Of a stretch of DNA of 64,000 bases, positions 43,715 to 52,250 are shown one piece after another. This DNA comes from Streptomyces cyaneochromogenes. GTDB lineage: Bacteria > Actinomycetota > Actinomycetes > Streptomycetales > Streptomycetaceae. The stretch is from contig NZ_CP034539.1 in NCBI RefSeq assembly GCF_003963535.1, positions 5,394,001-5,458,000 on the forward strand, read 5' to 3'. The position numbers and the translations under genes are program-made. The notes under the pieces are model-generated. The model worked only from the letters and a program-made list of their open reading frames with translations, was not told the origin of the DNA and searched no databases. Each line of letters starts with the position of its first letter. Position 1 is the first letter of the stretch.

Positions 43715-44419
43715 ATGACCGCGCACATGCCGGACCGCCCGGCGACCGCCCGCCCCGGGATGCCGGGCCGGCACGGGACGCCTCCCGAGATACCGTCCCA
43801 GTCGCGGCGCCGACAGGGGGCGTCGCCCGACAGGGGCGAGTTCGTCCGGCCGCTGACCCGGCGCCAGGTCGACGACCGGATGTGGGAGCTCGGTGAGTTG
43901 TACGCTCACACCTCGTCGAGCGAGCCGGGGATCTCGGACCTGTCGGACCAGGCCGGGTCCGATGCCTTCCGGCAGCGGCTCGCGGGTCATATGCGGCGGC
44001 CGGGGTTCGAGCTGCTCGTCGCGGAGGCCGTACGCCCCTCGGGCGCCACTCACCTCACGGCATGTGCCTACGGCTTCCCCGTGCGCGGCGCCGGCCCCTG
44101 GTGGCAGGGCCTCGACGAGTATCTCCCGGAGAACCTGTTCCGCGTCGCCGCCTCGGGAAAGCTCTTCGCGGTCGCCGACGTGCTCGTGGCGAGCCGGGTG
44201 CGCACCCATGACCTGACCCGCGAGTGGAACATCGCCCGGCGCCTGCAGAAGCGGTTGCTCGGCGACCACATCGGCGCGCTCGGCGTCACCCTGGTCGACC
44301 GCCGTGACCTGGACACCTACCGGGCACTGCTGGCCTGGGGCTGGCGCTGTCTCCCGGCCGAGGAGCGCGGGGCGTCCCGCTTCGCTCCGCGCCGCCTGCT
44401 GGTGCTGGCGCTCCGCTGA
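43715..44419 (+). CDS. GNAT-like protein, 234 aa
   Basis: ATG 43715 with AGGG 9 nt upstream. From about residue 70 the fold pattern is that of N-acetyltransferases: FELLVAEAVRPSGATHLTAC, then AYGFPV, a beta-strand LFAVADVLV, and a helix WNIARRLQKRLLGDHIGALG where the acetyl-CoA pyrophosphate loop would lie, though the classical Q/RxxGxG/A loop is not clear. It is a paralogue of the 223-aa protein at 54052-54723 (shared phrases RRPGF.LL.AE, CAYGFPV, ARRLQ.RLL.DH). The substrate is unknown. It carries the 28-bp element in front, like three DUF5994 genes. Confidence 0.7.
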   Translation: MTAHMPDRPATARPGMPGRHGTPPEIPSQSRRRQGASPDRGEFVRPLTRRQVDDRMWELGELYAHTSSSEPGISDLSDQAGSDAFRQRLAGHMRRPGFELLVAEAVRPSGATHLTACAYGFPVRGAGPWWQGLDEYLPENLFRVAASGKLFAVADVLVASRVRTHDLTREWNIARRLQKRLLGDHIGALGVTLVDRRDLDTYRALLAWGWRCLPAEERGASRFAPRRLLVLALR

Positions 44420-44735
44420 AGGCGGCGGACATTCTCCGGGGTGTGGCCGCGCTACCGTGACGTCGCGGGGGAACAACATCAAGCCTCGCGAGGTCGCTCT
44501 CCGGTGTGCGAGGAGGGCACTCTCGCGTTGCCTGATGAGCGGCTGCTCCGGCACGTTGGCTGAACCGGAGAAGCCTGGGCTGGGTCAGTCCCCAGGGGAA
44601 CGTTGCTGAACCGGTCCTGCACACCAAGTCCCCTGCCTGGCCGAGCACACACGTCTGGGGCGCGGTTCTCTCAGAACTTTCTGCTGCTGGACGCACCGGT
44701 GATCCTGACCGATCGGCGTTCGGTCACCGGTTCGG
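44420..44735. other. Region between two convergent genes, no gene seen
   Basis: Contains GTTCGGTCACCGG twice in tandem around 44718-44743, a phrase repeated near 46115. No convincing frame or T-run terminator. Confidence 0.45.
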
Positions 44736-45266
44736 TCACCGGCCTTCCCGTCGATGGTCGTCGACAGCCCCCGGTTGGGTGGGGCGGGCCTGGCCCGTGC
44801 TGGTGTCGATCAGGATCTGCACGGCCTGCTTGGGGTTGTCGGCACGGACCGCTTCGGCCATCGCGGCCCGCGCCGCCTCGGGAGGCGTGTCCGGCGGAAC
44901 CACGAGCAGGGAGAAGTAGTCCTGGTCTCCTCGAGTCACGAGCGCGGTGTCGTCGCCCAGGGAGAAGGCGTCGATGTGCACGACCCGGTCGTCGACCGTC
45001 ATCCGCGTCGGCATCTCGTCCCAGGCCCCGGAGTCCAGGCCGATCCGGGTGACCGGCCCGAGGCGCTCGGTCAGTGCGCCGATCAGGCCGGGCAGTTCGG
45101 TGGCGAGGTGCCTCGAACGGGGCCACCACGCACCGTCGAGTATGCCCTGGCGCTCGTGGGTGGTGGTGAGCCGCAAAAGAGCCGTTCCGGGGCGCACCGA
45201 CTCGTGTACACCGTCCGCGAGGAGCCCTTCCGGATGCGGGGTGGGGGAGTCCGGCATCGCGCTCAT
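44736..45266 (-). CDS. DUF5994 family protein, paralogue 1, 176 aa
   Basis: ATG 45266 follows GGAAAGG by 3 nt. The family signature is complete: GILDGAWWPRSRHLATELPG, a middle strand pair with DRVVHIDAF, and YFSLLVVPPDTPPEAA followed by a helix. Function is unknown. The conserved WWPRS motif and the closing LLVVPP motif recur in all five paralogues here. It is probably cytoplasmic. The C-terminal 20 residues are polar and variable. No 28-bp element was found in front of it; it may be cotranscribed with the paralogue 103 bp upstream. Confidence 0.85.
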   Translation of the reverse strand: MSAMPDSPTPHPEGLLADGVHESVRPGTALLRLTTTHERQGILDGAWWPRSRHLATELPGLIGALTERLGPVTRIGLDSGAWDEMPTRMTVDDRVVHIDAFSLGDDTALVTRGDQDYFSLLVVPPDTPPEAARAAMAEAVRADNPKQAVQILIDTSTGQARPTQPGAVDDHRREGR

Positions 45267-45369
45267 CTGCCTTTCCGGGTGGGGCGAGCCGTCGGCTGCC
45301 GGTGTCGGCGGTGGCCGAGCGGCTGCCCGGAGGAGGGCGTCCTGCGTCTTTGCCCTCCTGGTGTCCAAG

Positions 45370-45786
45370 CTACTCCTGCCGGTCTCGGGCGCGGTCGTCC
45401 ACTGCCGCGGTCATGAGCGGCCCGGCCTCCTCCTCGGTGATGTCGGGCGGCACGACCAGCAGGTCCCAGCGGCCGTGGCCGGGGGCGAGCAGGACGACGG
45501 TGTTCGGCGCGTGCGGTGCGACGGCCCTGCGCAGCCGTACGACCTGGTTGCAGACGAACATCCGGCCCGGTGCCGCGGACCAGGCGGCTGAGTTCACCGT
45601 GACACTGGCGATGTGCCCCCAGGCGCGCGGCAGCGCGGCGAGCAGCGGGGGAAGCTCCGCCAGGAGATCGTAGGAGCGGGGCCACCACGCGCCGTCGAGG
45701 CGGCGGGGCAGGGTGCCGTGGGGCGCAAGGCGCAGCCGGAGGAGGGGATGGGAGGGCGGCGGTACGGGCGGGACTGTGGTGATCAT
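45370..45786 (-). CDS. DUF5994 family protein, paralogue 2, 138 aa
   Basis: ATG 45786 follows AAGGA by 5 nt; the upstream part of the frame has no family similarity. The signature RRLDGAWWPRSYDLLAELPP and the tail RWDLLVVPPDITEEEAGPLM are present. It is the shortest paralogue and lacks the long C-terminal tail. It has no 28-bp element directly upstream; the copy at 46087-46114 lies 300 bp away in front of a tiny ORF, and a transcript from there could reach this gene. Confidence 0.83.
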   Translation of the reverse strand: MITTVPPVPPPSHPLLRLRLAPHGTLPRRLDGAWWPRSYDLLAELPPLLAALPRAWGHIASVTVNSAAWSAAPGRMFVCNQVVRLRRAVAPHAPNTVVLLAPGHGRWDLLVVPPDITEEEAGPLMTAAVDDRARDRQE

Positions 45787-45996
45787 GAAATTCCTTGGGT
45801 GGGCTTGTTGCGCGGGCGGGCCCGGGCCGGTCACGAGCGGCGGTGTGGCGGGCCGAGACGGGCCCTGGTTCACGGCCTGCACCCGGCTGAGCTGTGCGAG
45901 GAAGTGGATCGCGGTGGCCGACGGGTCGGCCCGGCCGGGCACTCGGGTGCCGGGACGCGGGCGGCGGCAGCCGCGGTGGCTGACCTGTGGCAGGCG

Positions 45997-46053
45997 TCAG
46001 GCGGGGCCGCGTCCGGATCGCGGGCGTCGAGGGCGGGCAGCGGGGCCTGTCAT
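45997..46053 (-). CDS. Possible 18-aa ORF behind a 28-bp element
   Basis: ATG 46053 lies 34 bp past the element at 46087-46114, with ACAGG at the position where the other genes of this set have their ribosome site. The ORF reads [18 protein letters not shown] and stops. It could be a leader peptide, the stump of a lost paralogue, or untranslated leader of the DUF5994 gene at 45786. Coding is not proven. Confidence 0.3.
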   Translation of the reverse strand: MTGPAARPRRPRSGRGPA

Positions 46054-46086
46054 GATGCGGCACCTGTCCCGGGCGTCGAGCCGCCC

Positions 46087-46114
46087 GGTGTCGTCCTGCG
46101 CCGGGAGCGAAACC
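46087..46114 (-). promoter_or_regulatory. 28-bp inverted-repeat element, copy before the 18-aa ORF
   Basis: Minus strand: GGTTTCGC, spacer TCCCGGCGCAGG, ACGACACC. The right half matches the copy at 51764 exactly. It ends 34 bp before ATG 46053. Confidence 0.6.
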
Positions 46115-46182
46115 GGTTCGGTCACCGGTATGCGGCGGGCCCTCGGTCATTTCACCCTACCGGGCGCAGCGCAATACAGGGG

Positions 46183-46761
46183 TCACGGACCGTAACAGTT
46201 GTGGAAGAAGGAAAGGCCGGCTGAGGGGTGCTGCGGTGCACCGCCCTCGCCTTCCCACTGCTCCACCTGCTCCCGCTCCCACCGGGCGCCGTCCTGGTCG
46301 TGCCGACGCTGTTCGGCCGCGACGAGCGCGCTCGCGGTGAGGCGGAGCGCGGGGTCGGCCGCTGCCGTCATCAGCCGTGCGGCCGACGCCGCGTCGGTCC
46401 CGGGCGGGACGACCAGCAGATCCCAGTGGCCGACGCCGTAGGAGTAGAGGCGGATCGTGTAGGGGTCGAACCCGGACGCGAACCACGCGGTCTTCACTGT
46501 GTCACCGGCGGCAGGCAGGTCGCACGGCGCCTCCGGCCAGGTGCCGCGGCGCACGGCGAAACCGGGCAACCTCCCCCGCCTTGCGTCGAACGCGTCGGTG
46601 AGTATGGGCAGTTCGGTCATCAGATCGCGGGAACGGGGCCACCAGGCACCGCACACTGGGCCGGGCGGAATGGTCGGCGGGCGCAGCGCGAGCCGGGCCG
46701 GCAAGGGCGGGGAGAAGCGTTTCTGCTCGGGGGCCGCATGTTCATCGGCGCGCGATGCCAT
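46183..46761 (-). CDS. DUF5994 family protein, paralogue 3, 192 aa
   Basis: ATG 46761 has AGGA 7 nt upstream; the longer frame is leader. The family motifs are VCGAWWPRSRDLMTELPILT, WFASGFDPYTIRLYSYGVGH and WDLLVVPPGTDAASAARLMT. The C-terminus has a charged helix (RRHDQDGARWEREQVEQWEG). Function is unknown. The 28-bp element at 46799-46826 ends 38 bp before the start codon, which suggests control together with the other element-bearing genes. Confidence 0.85.
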   Translation of the reverse strand: MASRADEHAAPEQKRFSPPLPARLALRPPTIPPGPVCGAWWPRSRDLMTELPILTDAFDARRGRLPGFAVRRGTWPEAPCDLPAAGDTVKTAWFASGFDPYTIRLYSYGVGHWDLLVVPPGTDAASAARLMTAAADPALRLTASALVAAEQRRHDQDGARWEREQVEQWEGEGGAPQHPSAGLSFFHNCYGP

Positions 46762-46798
46762 GTCGCGGTCCTGTCCCCGGGCCGCCGTACGACGGACC

Positions 46799-46826
46799 GG
46801 TGCCGTGGTGCGCCAGGAACGACGCC
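46799..46826 (-). promoter_or_regulatory. 28-bp inverted-repeat element, copy before DUF5994 paralogue 3
   Basis: Minus strand: GGCGTCGT, spacer TCCTGGCGCACC, ACGGCACC. It lies 38 bp upstream of ATG 46761, and GGGGACAGG follows before the start as in the other copies. Confidence 0.6.
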
Positions 46827-46932
46827 GACGGGCCGCGGGCGTACGGGGAACTCCCGGTGTCCGCCACGCTACTCCGCCCTGGCGTTCCCGGACCGGTCCA
46901 CGGACGCGCGTCCGTGGCATGGCGGAAAACGG

Positions 46933-46964
46933 GCCTCCCCCGGGGTTCCCACCCCGGGGGAGGC
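46933..46964. terminator. Strong hairpin upstream of DUF5994 paralogue 3
   Basis: Stem GCCTCCCCCGGGG / CCCCGGGGGAGGC with a 6-nt loop. It has no T-run. It would stop transcription arriving from the region of the desaturase relic or the STAS gene. Confidence 0.6.
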
Positions 46965-47374
46965 GGGCCTAGGCTGACGCAGTCCGGCCGTGCGCAGGAG
47001 TTTGCCGGAACGTCCACCGTTTCGGCAGCCCATGGGCCGCCTGCTCCCCGGCATACCGGGCAAGGACCGATTCGCCGCCACCGCAGGACAGTTGGCCCTG
47101 GCTCTCCTCGCCCTCCGGCAGCCTGCTTCGGTCACCTTCACCTCCCCTCGTCGCGAGACCCGCGCGGTGACATCCCGCCTGCCGTCGTGGGTCCGATGTG
47201 GGGCACCCGGCTCCCGACGGCGCGCCCGAGAAGGGGGGAGCGGCCGCCAAGGGGGCCTCAGGTGGCCGCCGTCGGGGCCGGGCGACCGGCGGCGGCCGTC
47301 GGAACGGCCTGACACTCGCGACCGAACGCGTCCAAGAACCCGTATGCGCATACTTGTGAAAACCACGTAGGTGC
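46965..47374. other. Intergenic region, nothing recognised
   Basis: No frame has a known family or a ribosome site. It leads into the desaturase fragment. Confidence 0.45.
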
Positions 47375-47719
47375 ACACGGCACGGAAGGCGGTCCACCAG
47401 TTCGCCAAGGACTATGTCCTCTTCTGCGGACCTTCACGGAGGACGAGATCGAGGGCGAGACCCGCGGCCAATGGTACGAACGCCAGATCCGGGGTTCGGC
47501 GAACATCGACGGCGGCCTCCTTTCCACGTCCTCTCCGGCAACCTCGGCCACCAGATCGAGCACCACGCCTTCCTGGACCTGCCCAGCAACCGCTACGCCG
47601 AGGCAGCGCCCCGGGTGCGGGAGATCTGCGCCCGGTACGGGCTGCCGTACGTCACCGGGCCGCTCCGGCGGCAGTACGCGTCGATGTGGGGGCGTGTACT
47701 GCGCCATGCGCTGCCGTAG
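47375..47719 (+). pseudogene. Fatty acid desaturase, C-terminal fragment with frameshift
   Basis: One frame reads VHQFAKDYVLFCG and continues in another as GSANIDGG, then FHVLSGNLGHQIEHHAFLDL and LPSNRYAEAAPRVREICARY. HQIEHH is the third His box of membrane desaturases. The two N-terminal His boxes and all membrane segments are absent, and at least one frameshift lies near 47440-47520. It is not functional. Confidence 0.8.
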
Positions 47720-47748
47720 GCAGGGCTGCCACGGACTCACCGGGTACG

Positions 47749-48195
47749 TCACCCGGCCCCTCCGCCGTGCTGTCGTGTCCAGCGGCCCACCGCTCGACGG
47801 GAGGTGGTCGTTCCCTGCCAGGCGTCCTGGGCGCTCGCATAGGCGGGGAACCGGCCGAGCAGGCCGCCACCCAGCAGGACGAGGTCGATCCCGGGACTGG
47901 TGTGAACGACGCGTATCCAACCCTGCCGGGCACGGCAGTCGTCCCACGCCTCGTGCAGCGGCCCCAGGATGCTTCCGTCCGTGAAGGTCACCTCACTGAG
48001 GTCGACTATGAGAAAGATGCGCCCGCATCCGGCGCGGGCGCCTTCGAGGGCGTGCACCAGGGGTGCCACGGTGGTCAGGTCCAGCTCGCCGTGGGCGCGG
48101 ACCATTCGGCATTCGCCGAACAGCGCGGGCGCGCGGGGAGGCTCGGTCGGCTCGGTCGGGTCAGCAGGGTCGGTCGGGTCGGGATGAGGGCACAT
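47749..48195 (-). CDS. STAS-domain anti-sigma factor antagonist-like protein, 148 aa
   Basis: ATG 48195 is preferred (GAGGAG about 9 nt upstream); ATG 48204 abuts that site. After a Pro/Asp-rich N-terminal tail, residues 25-125 form a STAS fold: MVRAHGELDLTTVAPLVHAL then IFLIVDLSEVTFTDGSILGP. The usual phosphorylatable Ser lies in the phrase D-x-S; here it reads TDGS, so a Ser is present. STAS antagonists are dephosphorylated by SpoIIE-type phosphatases such as the one encoded next door (48430-50169) and then bind an anti-sigma kinase. No RsbW-type kinase gene lies in the window. Confidence 0.82.
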   Translation of the reverse strand: MCPHPDPTDPADPTEPTEPPRAPALFGECRMVRAHGELDLTTVAPLVHALEGARAGCGRIFLIVDLSEVTFTDGSILGPLHEAWDDCRARQGWIRVVHTSPGIDLVLLGGGLLGRFPAYASAQDAWQGTTTSRRAVGRWTRQHGGGAG

Positions 48196-48429
48196 GCGCC
48201 CCATCTCCTCTGTTCGGGTGGAGCTGCACAGTGCGCAGAGCCTCTGTTGCGCGGAACTGGCTGCACGGAGAGGGCCGAGGCCAAAGGCGACCGCACCACG
48301 AGCCTACTGGCATGGGGCGCCGTCCGGGATGCCTTGCACGAACAGGGCAGAGTGGCGGGCGTGGCCGGCCGGGTGCTGGACCACCTGCCCTGACGCCGCC
48401 GGGAACCGGTCGCGAGTGGATTCGCTTGG

Positions 48430-50169
48430 TCACGGCGTCGGCAGGCGCATGGCGAGCAGGGCCACGTCGTCGGTGCTGCCGGGCGGCATACGGGCGAGCA
48501 GTTGGTCGCACAGCGTGTCCAGCGGTGCCTGCGCGAGCGTGAGGGCGTGGCGGCGCAGTCGGTCCAGGCCGGTGTCGAGGTCGCTGCCGGGGATCTCGAT
48601 CAGGCCGTCGGTGTAGAGCAGCAGGGTGGAACCCGGCGGCAGGGGCTGGGCCGCGTTCGGTCGGCCCGTGCCGGTGACCATGGGAGCGCCGAGGACCAGC
48701 CCCTGTCCGGCTTCGAGGTACCGCGCGTGTCCGCCGGGGGTCAGGAGGAGGGGCGGCGGGTGTCCGGCGCTGGTCCACCGCAGTGTCCAGGGGCCGGTGT
48801 GCGGGTGGCCTTCGACCCGGGCGAGGACGAGGGTGGCCATGGGGACGGTGGTGATGGCCGGCATGGCGTCGTCGAGACGGTCGACGACGGCGCCGGGCGG
48901 TCCGGTGTGGTCCCAGGCCAGTGCGCGCAGGATGCCGTGCAGTTGGGCCATGCCGGCCGCCGCGGTCAGGTCGTGGCCCACGACGTCACCGATGACCAGG
49001 GCGAGCGTGCCGTCCTTCAGCTCGAACGCGTCGTACCAGTCGCCGCCGACCTGGGAGCCGGCCGGGGCGGGCTGGTAGCGGGCGGCCAGCCGCAGGCGGC
49101 CGGGCTGGGGCAGCGGGGCCAGCAGGTTGCGCTGCATGGCTTCTGCGACGGCGCGCTGGCGGCCGAACCGCCGTGCGTTGTCGATGACCAGACCGACCCT
49201 GCGGCCGATGTCGCTCACCACCTCCAGGTCCTCGGTGTCGAAGGGGTGCGCCGGGTCGGTGCGCACCAGCGTGAGGGCGCCGGTGATCTGTCGCTTGGCG
49301 CCCAGCGGCACCGTGATGGCGGACGTCGCGTGCACCGTCCGCAAGAAGTCGCTGTGGACGGCGGCCAGGGGAGAGGCGGGTGGTGCGGCAGTCTCCGCCT
49401 CGTCCCGCTCGTTCTGCAGCACGGGATCGCCTCCGTTCAGCACCTGGACCAGAGGTGAGGAGGCCGCTTCCCCGGTCTCGGGAAGGCGCTTGCGCCCGCT
49501 CTCCAGTCCGGCGTCCCGGCCCGCCGGACCGGTCACCGCCACCCGGTGGACCTGCCCGGAACCGGTCCGGAGGTCCACCGCCGCCCAGTCGGCCAGACGG
49601 GGAACCAGCAGGCGGCACAACCGGGCGAGGGCCTCGTCGGTCTCCAGGGTCTGCCCCAATACGTCGGTGATCTCCGCGACCAGCGTCAGCCGCTCGTTGA
49701 GGTCCTCCAGAGCACTTGTATAGGCCGCACGTTCCCGGCGCGCGCTGCGGTCACCGGTGATGTCGGTGAACAGCACGACCATGCCCTTGAAGAAGCCGCC
49801 GTCCGTCAGGGGGGAAGCGGACCAGGAGATCGTGACCAGACGACCGTCACCACGCAGATAGCGGTCGCCCTCCCCGCGCGCGGCGGCCCCCTCGGCCAGC
49901 GACCGGAGCAGTAGGCACCGCTCCCGCGGGAGTGTGCCGCCGTCCGTGGCCCGGTGCAGCAGCTCGTGCGCGTCCTTCCCGCGCATGGCGGCGGCTGCTC
50001 GGCCCAGCAGCCGTTCGGCGGCCGGGTTGAGCGCGAGGATCCGTCCGGCCGGATCCACCACCATCAGGGCTGTGCTCAGCTGCTCGACGACCTGCCGCCA
50101 GAAACCCGGCTCGGCCGTCCGCCCCGACCACCCCTCACCTCCCGCACCGGGCACCGCGTCCTCCACCAC
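48430..50169 (-). CDS. PAS-GAF-SpoIIE serine phosphatase, 579 aa
   Basis: GTG 50169 (or GTG 50166) after GGAGGG. Domains: PAS at about 20-140 (VVEQLSTALMVVDPAGRILA, FTDIT), a short coiled coil, GAF at about 165-335 (VPLGAKRQITGALTLVR), and a PP2C/SpoIIE phosphatase at about 355-578 (GGDWYDAFEL, VIGDVVGHDLTAA, GHPPPLLL, YTDGLIE, TDDVALLAMRL). The metal-binding Asp residues of the PP2C fold are in place. It probably senses a cytoplasmic signal and dephosphorylates a STAS protein to release a stress sigma factor. It lies 12 bp after the PRC-barrel gene on the same strand. Confidence 0.93.
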   Translation of the reverse strand: MVEDAVPGAGGEGWSGRTAEPGFWRQVVEQLSTALMVVDPAGRILALNPAAERLLGRAAAAMRGKDAHELLHRATDGGTLPRERCLLLRSLAEGAAARGEGDRYLRGDGRLVTISWSASPLTDGGFFKGMVVLFTDITGDRSARRERAAYTSALEDLNERLTLVAEITDVLGQTLETDEALARLCRLLVPRLADWAAVDLRTGSGQVHRVAVTGPAGRDAGLESGRKRLPETGEAASSPLVQVLNGGDPVLQNERDEAETAAPPASPLAAVHSDFLRTVHATSAITVPLGAKRQITGALTLVRTDPAHPFDTEDLEVVSDIGRRVGLVIDNARRFGRQRAVAEAMQRNLLAPLPQPGRLRLAARYQPAPAGSQVGGDWYDAFELKDGTLALVIGDVVGHDLTAAAGMAQLHGILRALAWDHTGPPGAVVDRLDDAMPAITTVPMATLVLARVEGHPHTGPWTLRWTSAGHPPPLLLTPGGHARYLEAGQGLVLGAPMVTGTGRPNAAQPLPPGSTLLLYTDGLIEIPGSDLDTGLDRLRRHALTLAQAPLDTLCDQLLARMPPGSTDDVALLAMRLPTP

Positions 50170-50181
50170 ACCGCCCTCCAG

Positions 50182-50715
50182 TCATGGCAGCCACCCACCG
50201 AAGACCGCAGGCGCATCAGGGGAACCTTCACACCGGTAACCGATCGTCTCCGTCAACCGATCGTCTCCGTCAACCGATGGTCTCCCGACAGGAACCCGCT
50301 CGCATGGCCGACACGGGGACCTGCCCGCCCCCACCCCCGCCGTGCCGCGTGCGTACGGCCAGCGGCGGGCAAGCTGACGTTCGCCGTTTGCTCCCGGCCG
50401 GTACGTCATGCCGTGGTGCCGGAAGATCTCTCCCTCCTGCCCGGCCGGCGGCAAGTCGTCCGTATCGATCGAGGGGGCTTTCCGTGCCTGTCCCCTGGCG
50501 TAGGAGGCCTTGACGTAGCCCGGCCCGAGAACCGCGTCGTCGAGGGGGACGAAGACCAGGCGGTGGCGGGTGGACAGCCCGGTCCGGACGGTGGCCATGG
50601 CCGGTGCGTCGGTGACCGTGCCCACATGGACCGCTTCGAGCATGTCGATCCTGTGCTGTTTCGGGCCGACCACGTCACGGTTGCGCCACCCGCGGATGTC
50701 GGCCGAACGGATCAC
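50182..50715 (-). CDS. PRC-barrel domain protein, 177 aa
   Basis: GTG 50715 follows GGAG by 7 nt. The first 120 residues match the streptomycete PRC-barrel pattern: SADIRGWRNRDVVGPKQHRI, then VRTGLSTRHRLVFVPLDDAV, LGPGYVKASYARGQARKAPS and HGMTYRPGANGERQLARR, where such proteins normally end. The remaining 55 residues are low-complexity, overlap a 17-bp tandem repeat and have no family character, so the original stop may have been lost. The role of the family is unclear; PRC barrels mediate RNA or protein contacts. It seems cotranscribed with the phosphatase gene. Confidence 0.75.
   Translation of the reverse strand: MIRSADIRGWRNRDVVGPKQHRIDMLEAVHVGTVTDAPAMATVRTGLSTRHRLVFVPLDDAVLGPGYVKASYARGQARKAPSIDTDDLPPAGQEGEIFRHHGMTYRPGANGERQLARRWPYARGTAGVGAGRSPCRPCERVPVGRPSVDGDDRLTETIGYRCEGSPDAPAVFGGWLP
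50238..50285. repeat. 17-bp tandem repeat, 2.8 copies
   Basis: AACCGATCGTCTCCGTC at 50238-50254 and 50255-50271, then a partial third copy. It lies inside the extended tail of the PRC-barrel frame. A 17-bp unit shifts frame with each copy, which fits an origin outside the original coding part. Confidence 0.85.
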
Positions 50716-50775
50716 GCCGCGCTCCTGTCCGAGAGCTCCGCCGGTGGTGCAACGACCCCGGCGTACACACACCGG

Positions 50776-51048
50776 TCAGCCGCGATCCTCCTCCTCGGCC
50801 TCCATGAGCCGAATTCCCTGATGCGTCAGCATGACGGTCGCGGGTGTGTCTCCATGGGCCCAGCGGACCGTGACGAGCCCTTCCTCCACCAGATAGGTGC
50901 AGGCCGCGGCCAGATCCTGCTCGGGGATCGCCAGATCGTCACGCAGCTTGGCCCCGGAGACGTCAGGGAGGCCGCTGCCTTCCATGCCCTCGTACAGGGT
51001 CTTCATGATCGCTTCGCGGTGGTTCTTCCGCTGGTGCAGTGTTGCCAT
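50776..51048 (-). CDS. Small winged-helix-like protein, 90 aa
   Basis: ATG 51048 (MATLHQRKNHREAIMKTLYE) is taken; a GTG four codons upstream is also possible because the ribosome site is weak. The sequence has the helix-helix-wing pattern LRDDLAIPEQDLAAACTYLV then EEGLVTVRWAHGDTPATVML, followed by LTHQGIRLMEAEEEDRG, typical of small MarR/PadR-like winged helices. It is probably a DNA-binding protein without effector domain. It lies 60 bp upstream of the PRC-barrel gene on the same strand. Confidence 0.72.
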   Translation of the reverse strand: MATLHQRKNHREAIMKTLYEGMEGSGLPDVSGAKLRDDLAIPEQDLAAACTYLVEEGLVTVRWAHGDTPATVMLTHQGIRLMEAEEEDRG

Positions 51049-51177
51049 GGTCGCCGCCACTCGTGCCGGGCTCCGAACCCGTCGCCTCAGGCAAGGGGAA
51101 GGCCACAGGTCACCGACTGACTCACTCAGTTCACTCTACTCCGGGCCGGGCTCGGGGGACCCGCTCACGATCACCGC

Positions 51178-51720
51178 TCATGACCAAGGCTTTTCGTATG
51201 CCGTGTGACGAGCGGGCACCGCCGCTCCCGGCTTTCCCGGCCCCTCCCCGCTTCCGTCACGGGCCTGTTCCGCCGTCAATAGCCCGGTCGCGGTCATCGG
51301 CGGACCGGTGTCCGCGCTCGCGGCGGCCATCAGCCGGGCGGCCGATGAGGCGCTGGTCTCCGGGGGGACCACCAGGAGGTCCCAGCGGCCCGCCGAGTAG
51401 GACAGCAGAACGATCCCGTGCGGATCCAGCTCTGTGGTGAACCAACCGACCTTCACCACATGGCCGTTGACGAAGATCCTGGGCGGGATGACCGGCCAGT
51501 GGCGGGGGTTGACCGCGATACGGGTGATCCGCCCCCACAGCGGATCCAGCACGTCCGCCAGGGCGGGGAGTTCGGCCGCGAGGTCACGTGAGCGGGGCCA
51601 CCAGGCGCCGTCCAGTTCGGCGTGCCCCGCGGAAGGACCCTCGGACCTCAGCGCGAGGCGCGCGGTCGGGGCCCTGAAGGGAACGGCCCGTAGCCGGGGA
51701 TGAGAGTTGATCGCGGACAT
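51178..51720 (-). CDS. DUF5994 family protein, paralogue 4, 180 aa
   Basis: ATG 51720 follows ACAGG by 8 nt. Motifs: AELDGAWWPRSRDLAAELPA, FVNGHVVKVGWFTTELDPHG and RWDLLVVPPETSASSAARLM. It is the closest relative of paralogue 5 at 52315 (both have LWGRITRI/V and VVKVGWF). Function is unknown. The most symmetric copy of the 28-bp element (51764-51791) ends 43 bp before the start codon. Confidence 0.86.
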   Translation of the reverse strand: MSAINSHPRLRAVPFRAPTARLALRSEGPSAGHAELDGAWWPRSRDLAAELPALADVLDPLWGRITRIAVNPRHWPVIPPRIFVNGHVVKVGWFTTELDPHGIVLLSYSAGRWDLLVVPPETSASSAARLMAAASADTGPPMTATGLLTAEQARDGSGEGPGKPGAAVPARHTAYEKPWS

Positions 51721-51763
51721 GGCGCAAACCTGTCTCCGGACTCCCGCGTGAGGGCAGCGGCCC

Positions 51764-51791
51764 GGTGTCGTCGCTCGCCGGGAACGACACC
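51764..51791 (-). promoter_or_regulatory. 28-bp inverted-repeat element, perfect copy
   Basis: GGTGTCGT, 12-bp spacer, ACGACACC: the two 8-bp arms are exact reverse complements. The minus-strand spacer is TCCCGGCGAGCG. It lies 43 bp upstream of ATG 51720. It serves as the reference for the other four copies. Confidence 0.7.
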
Positions 51792-51827
51792 GACGTGGAG
51801 CCGATGTGCGAAGTGCTCCCGATGAGT

Positions 51828-52082
51828 TCACGCTACTCCCGAAAGGAGCCGGGCGGACCGGACGGCGTGCCACAGGCCGAACTGCTCCTCTGCCAGGAAA
51901 GCGTTGCCGGTCGGCCGTGGCGGGTCCTCGGGCAGGACCGCCGTCGGTACGGGGACGGCCGGGATGGCCGTGGTGTCGAAGTCGCCGGGACGATCCACGC
52001 GGCGAGGTCCCACAGGGGCAGCGGGACGGCGCGTGTGCTCAGGTATTCCCTCGCGCGGGTCCGCGCGACGAATGCCGATCAT
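51828..52082 (-). CDS. Doubtful small ORF, 84 aa
   Basis: ATG 52082 with GGTGG 6 nt upstream. The first 30 codons show little bias, but the rest (DFDTTAIPAVPVPTAVLPED, EEQFGLWHAVRSARLLSG) has strong GC at third positions and looks like real or formerly real coding sequence. The family is not recognised. It may be a remnant C-terminus or a short real gene. Confidence 0.4.
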   Translation of the reverse strand: MIGIRRADPREGIPEHTRRPAAPVGPRRVDRPGDFDTTAIPAVPVPTAVLPEDPPRPTGNAFLAEEQFGLWHAVRSARLLSGVA

Positions 52083-52250
52083 CTCTTTCCACCGTCCGGC
52101 GAACAGGGCAGGTGCGGACTGTTGCCTCTGGGACGAATGTCCGGGGCGGGGCGCATGGGGCCGTTTCCCATTGGCAGTACGGTCCGTTGGGCCTGCCCGA
52201 GGAGTAGGCTGAAATCACCGAGGATATTTCGCACACCGGCTTCCAGGCTC

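Noticed and set aside
50238-50285. CRISPR-like array at the 17-bp repeats
   Set aside because: The units are adjacent without spacers and too short; it is a simple tandem repeat. No cas gene is present in the window.
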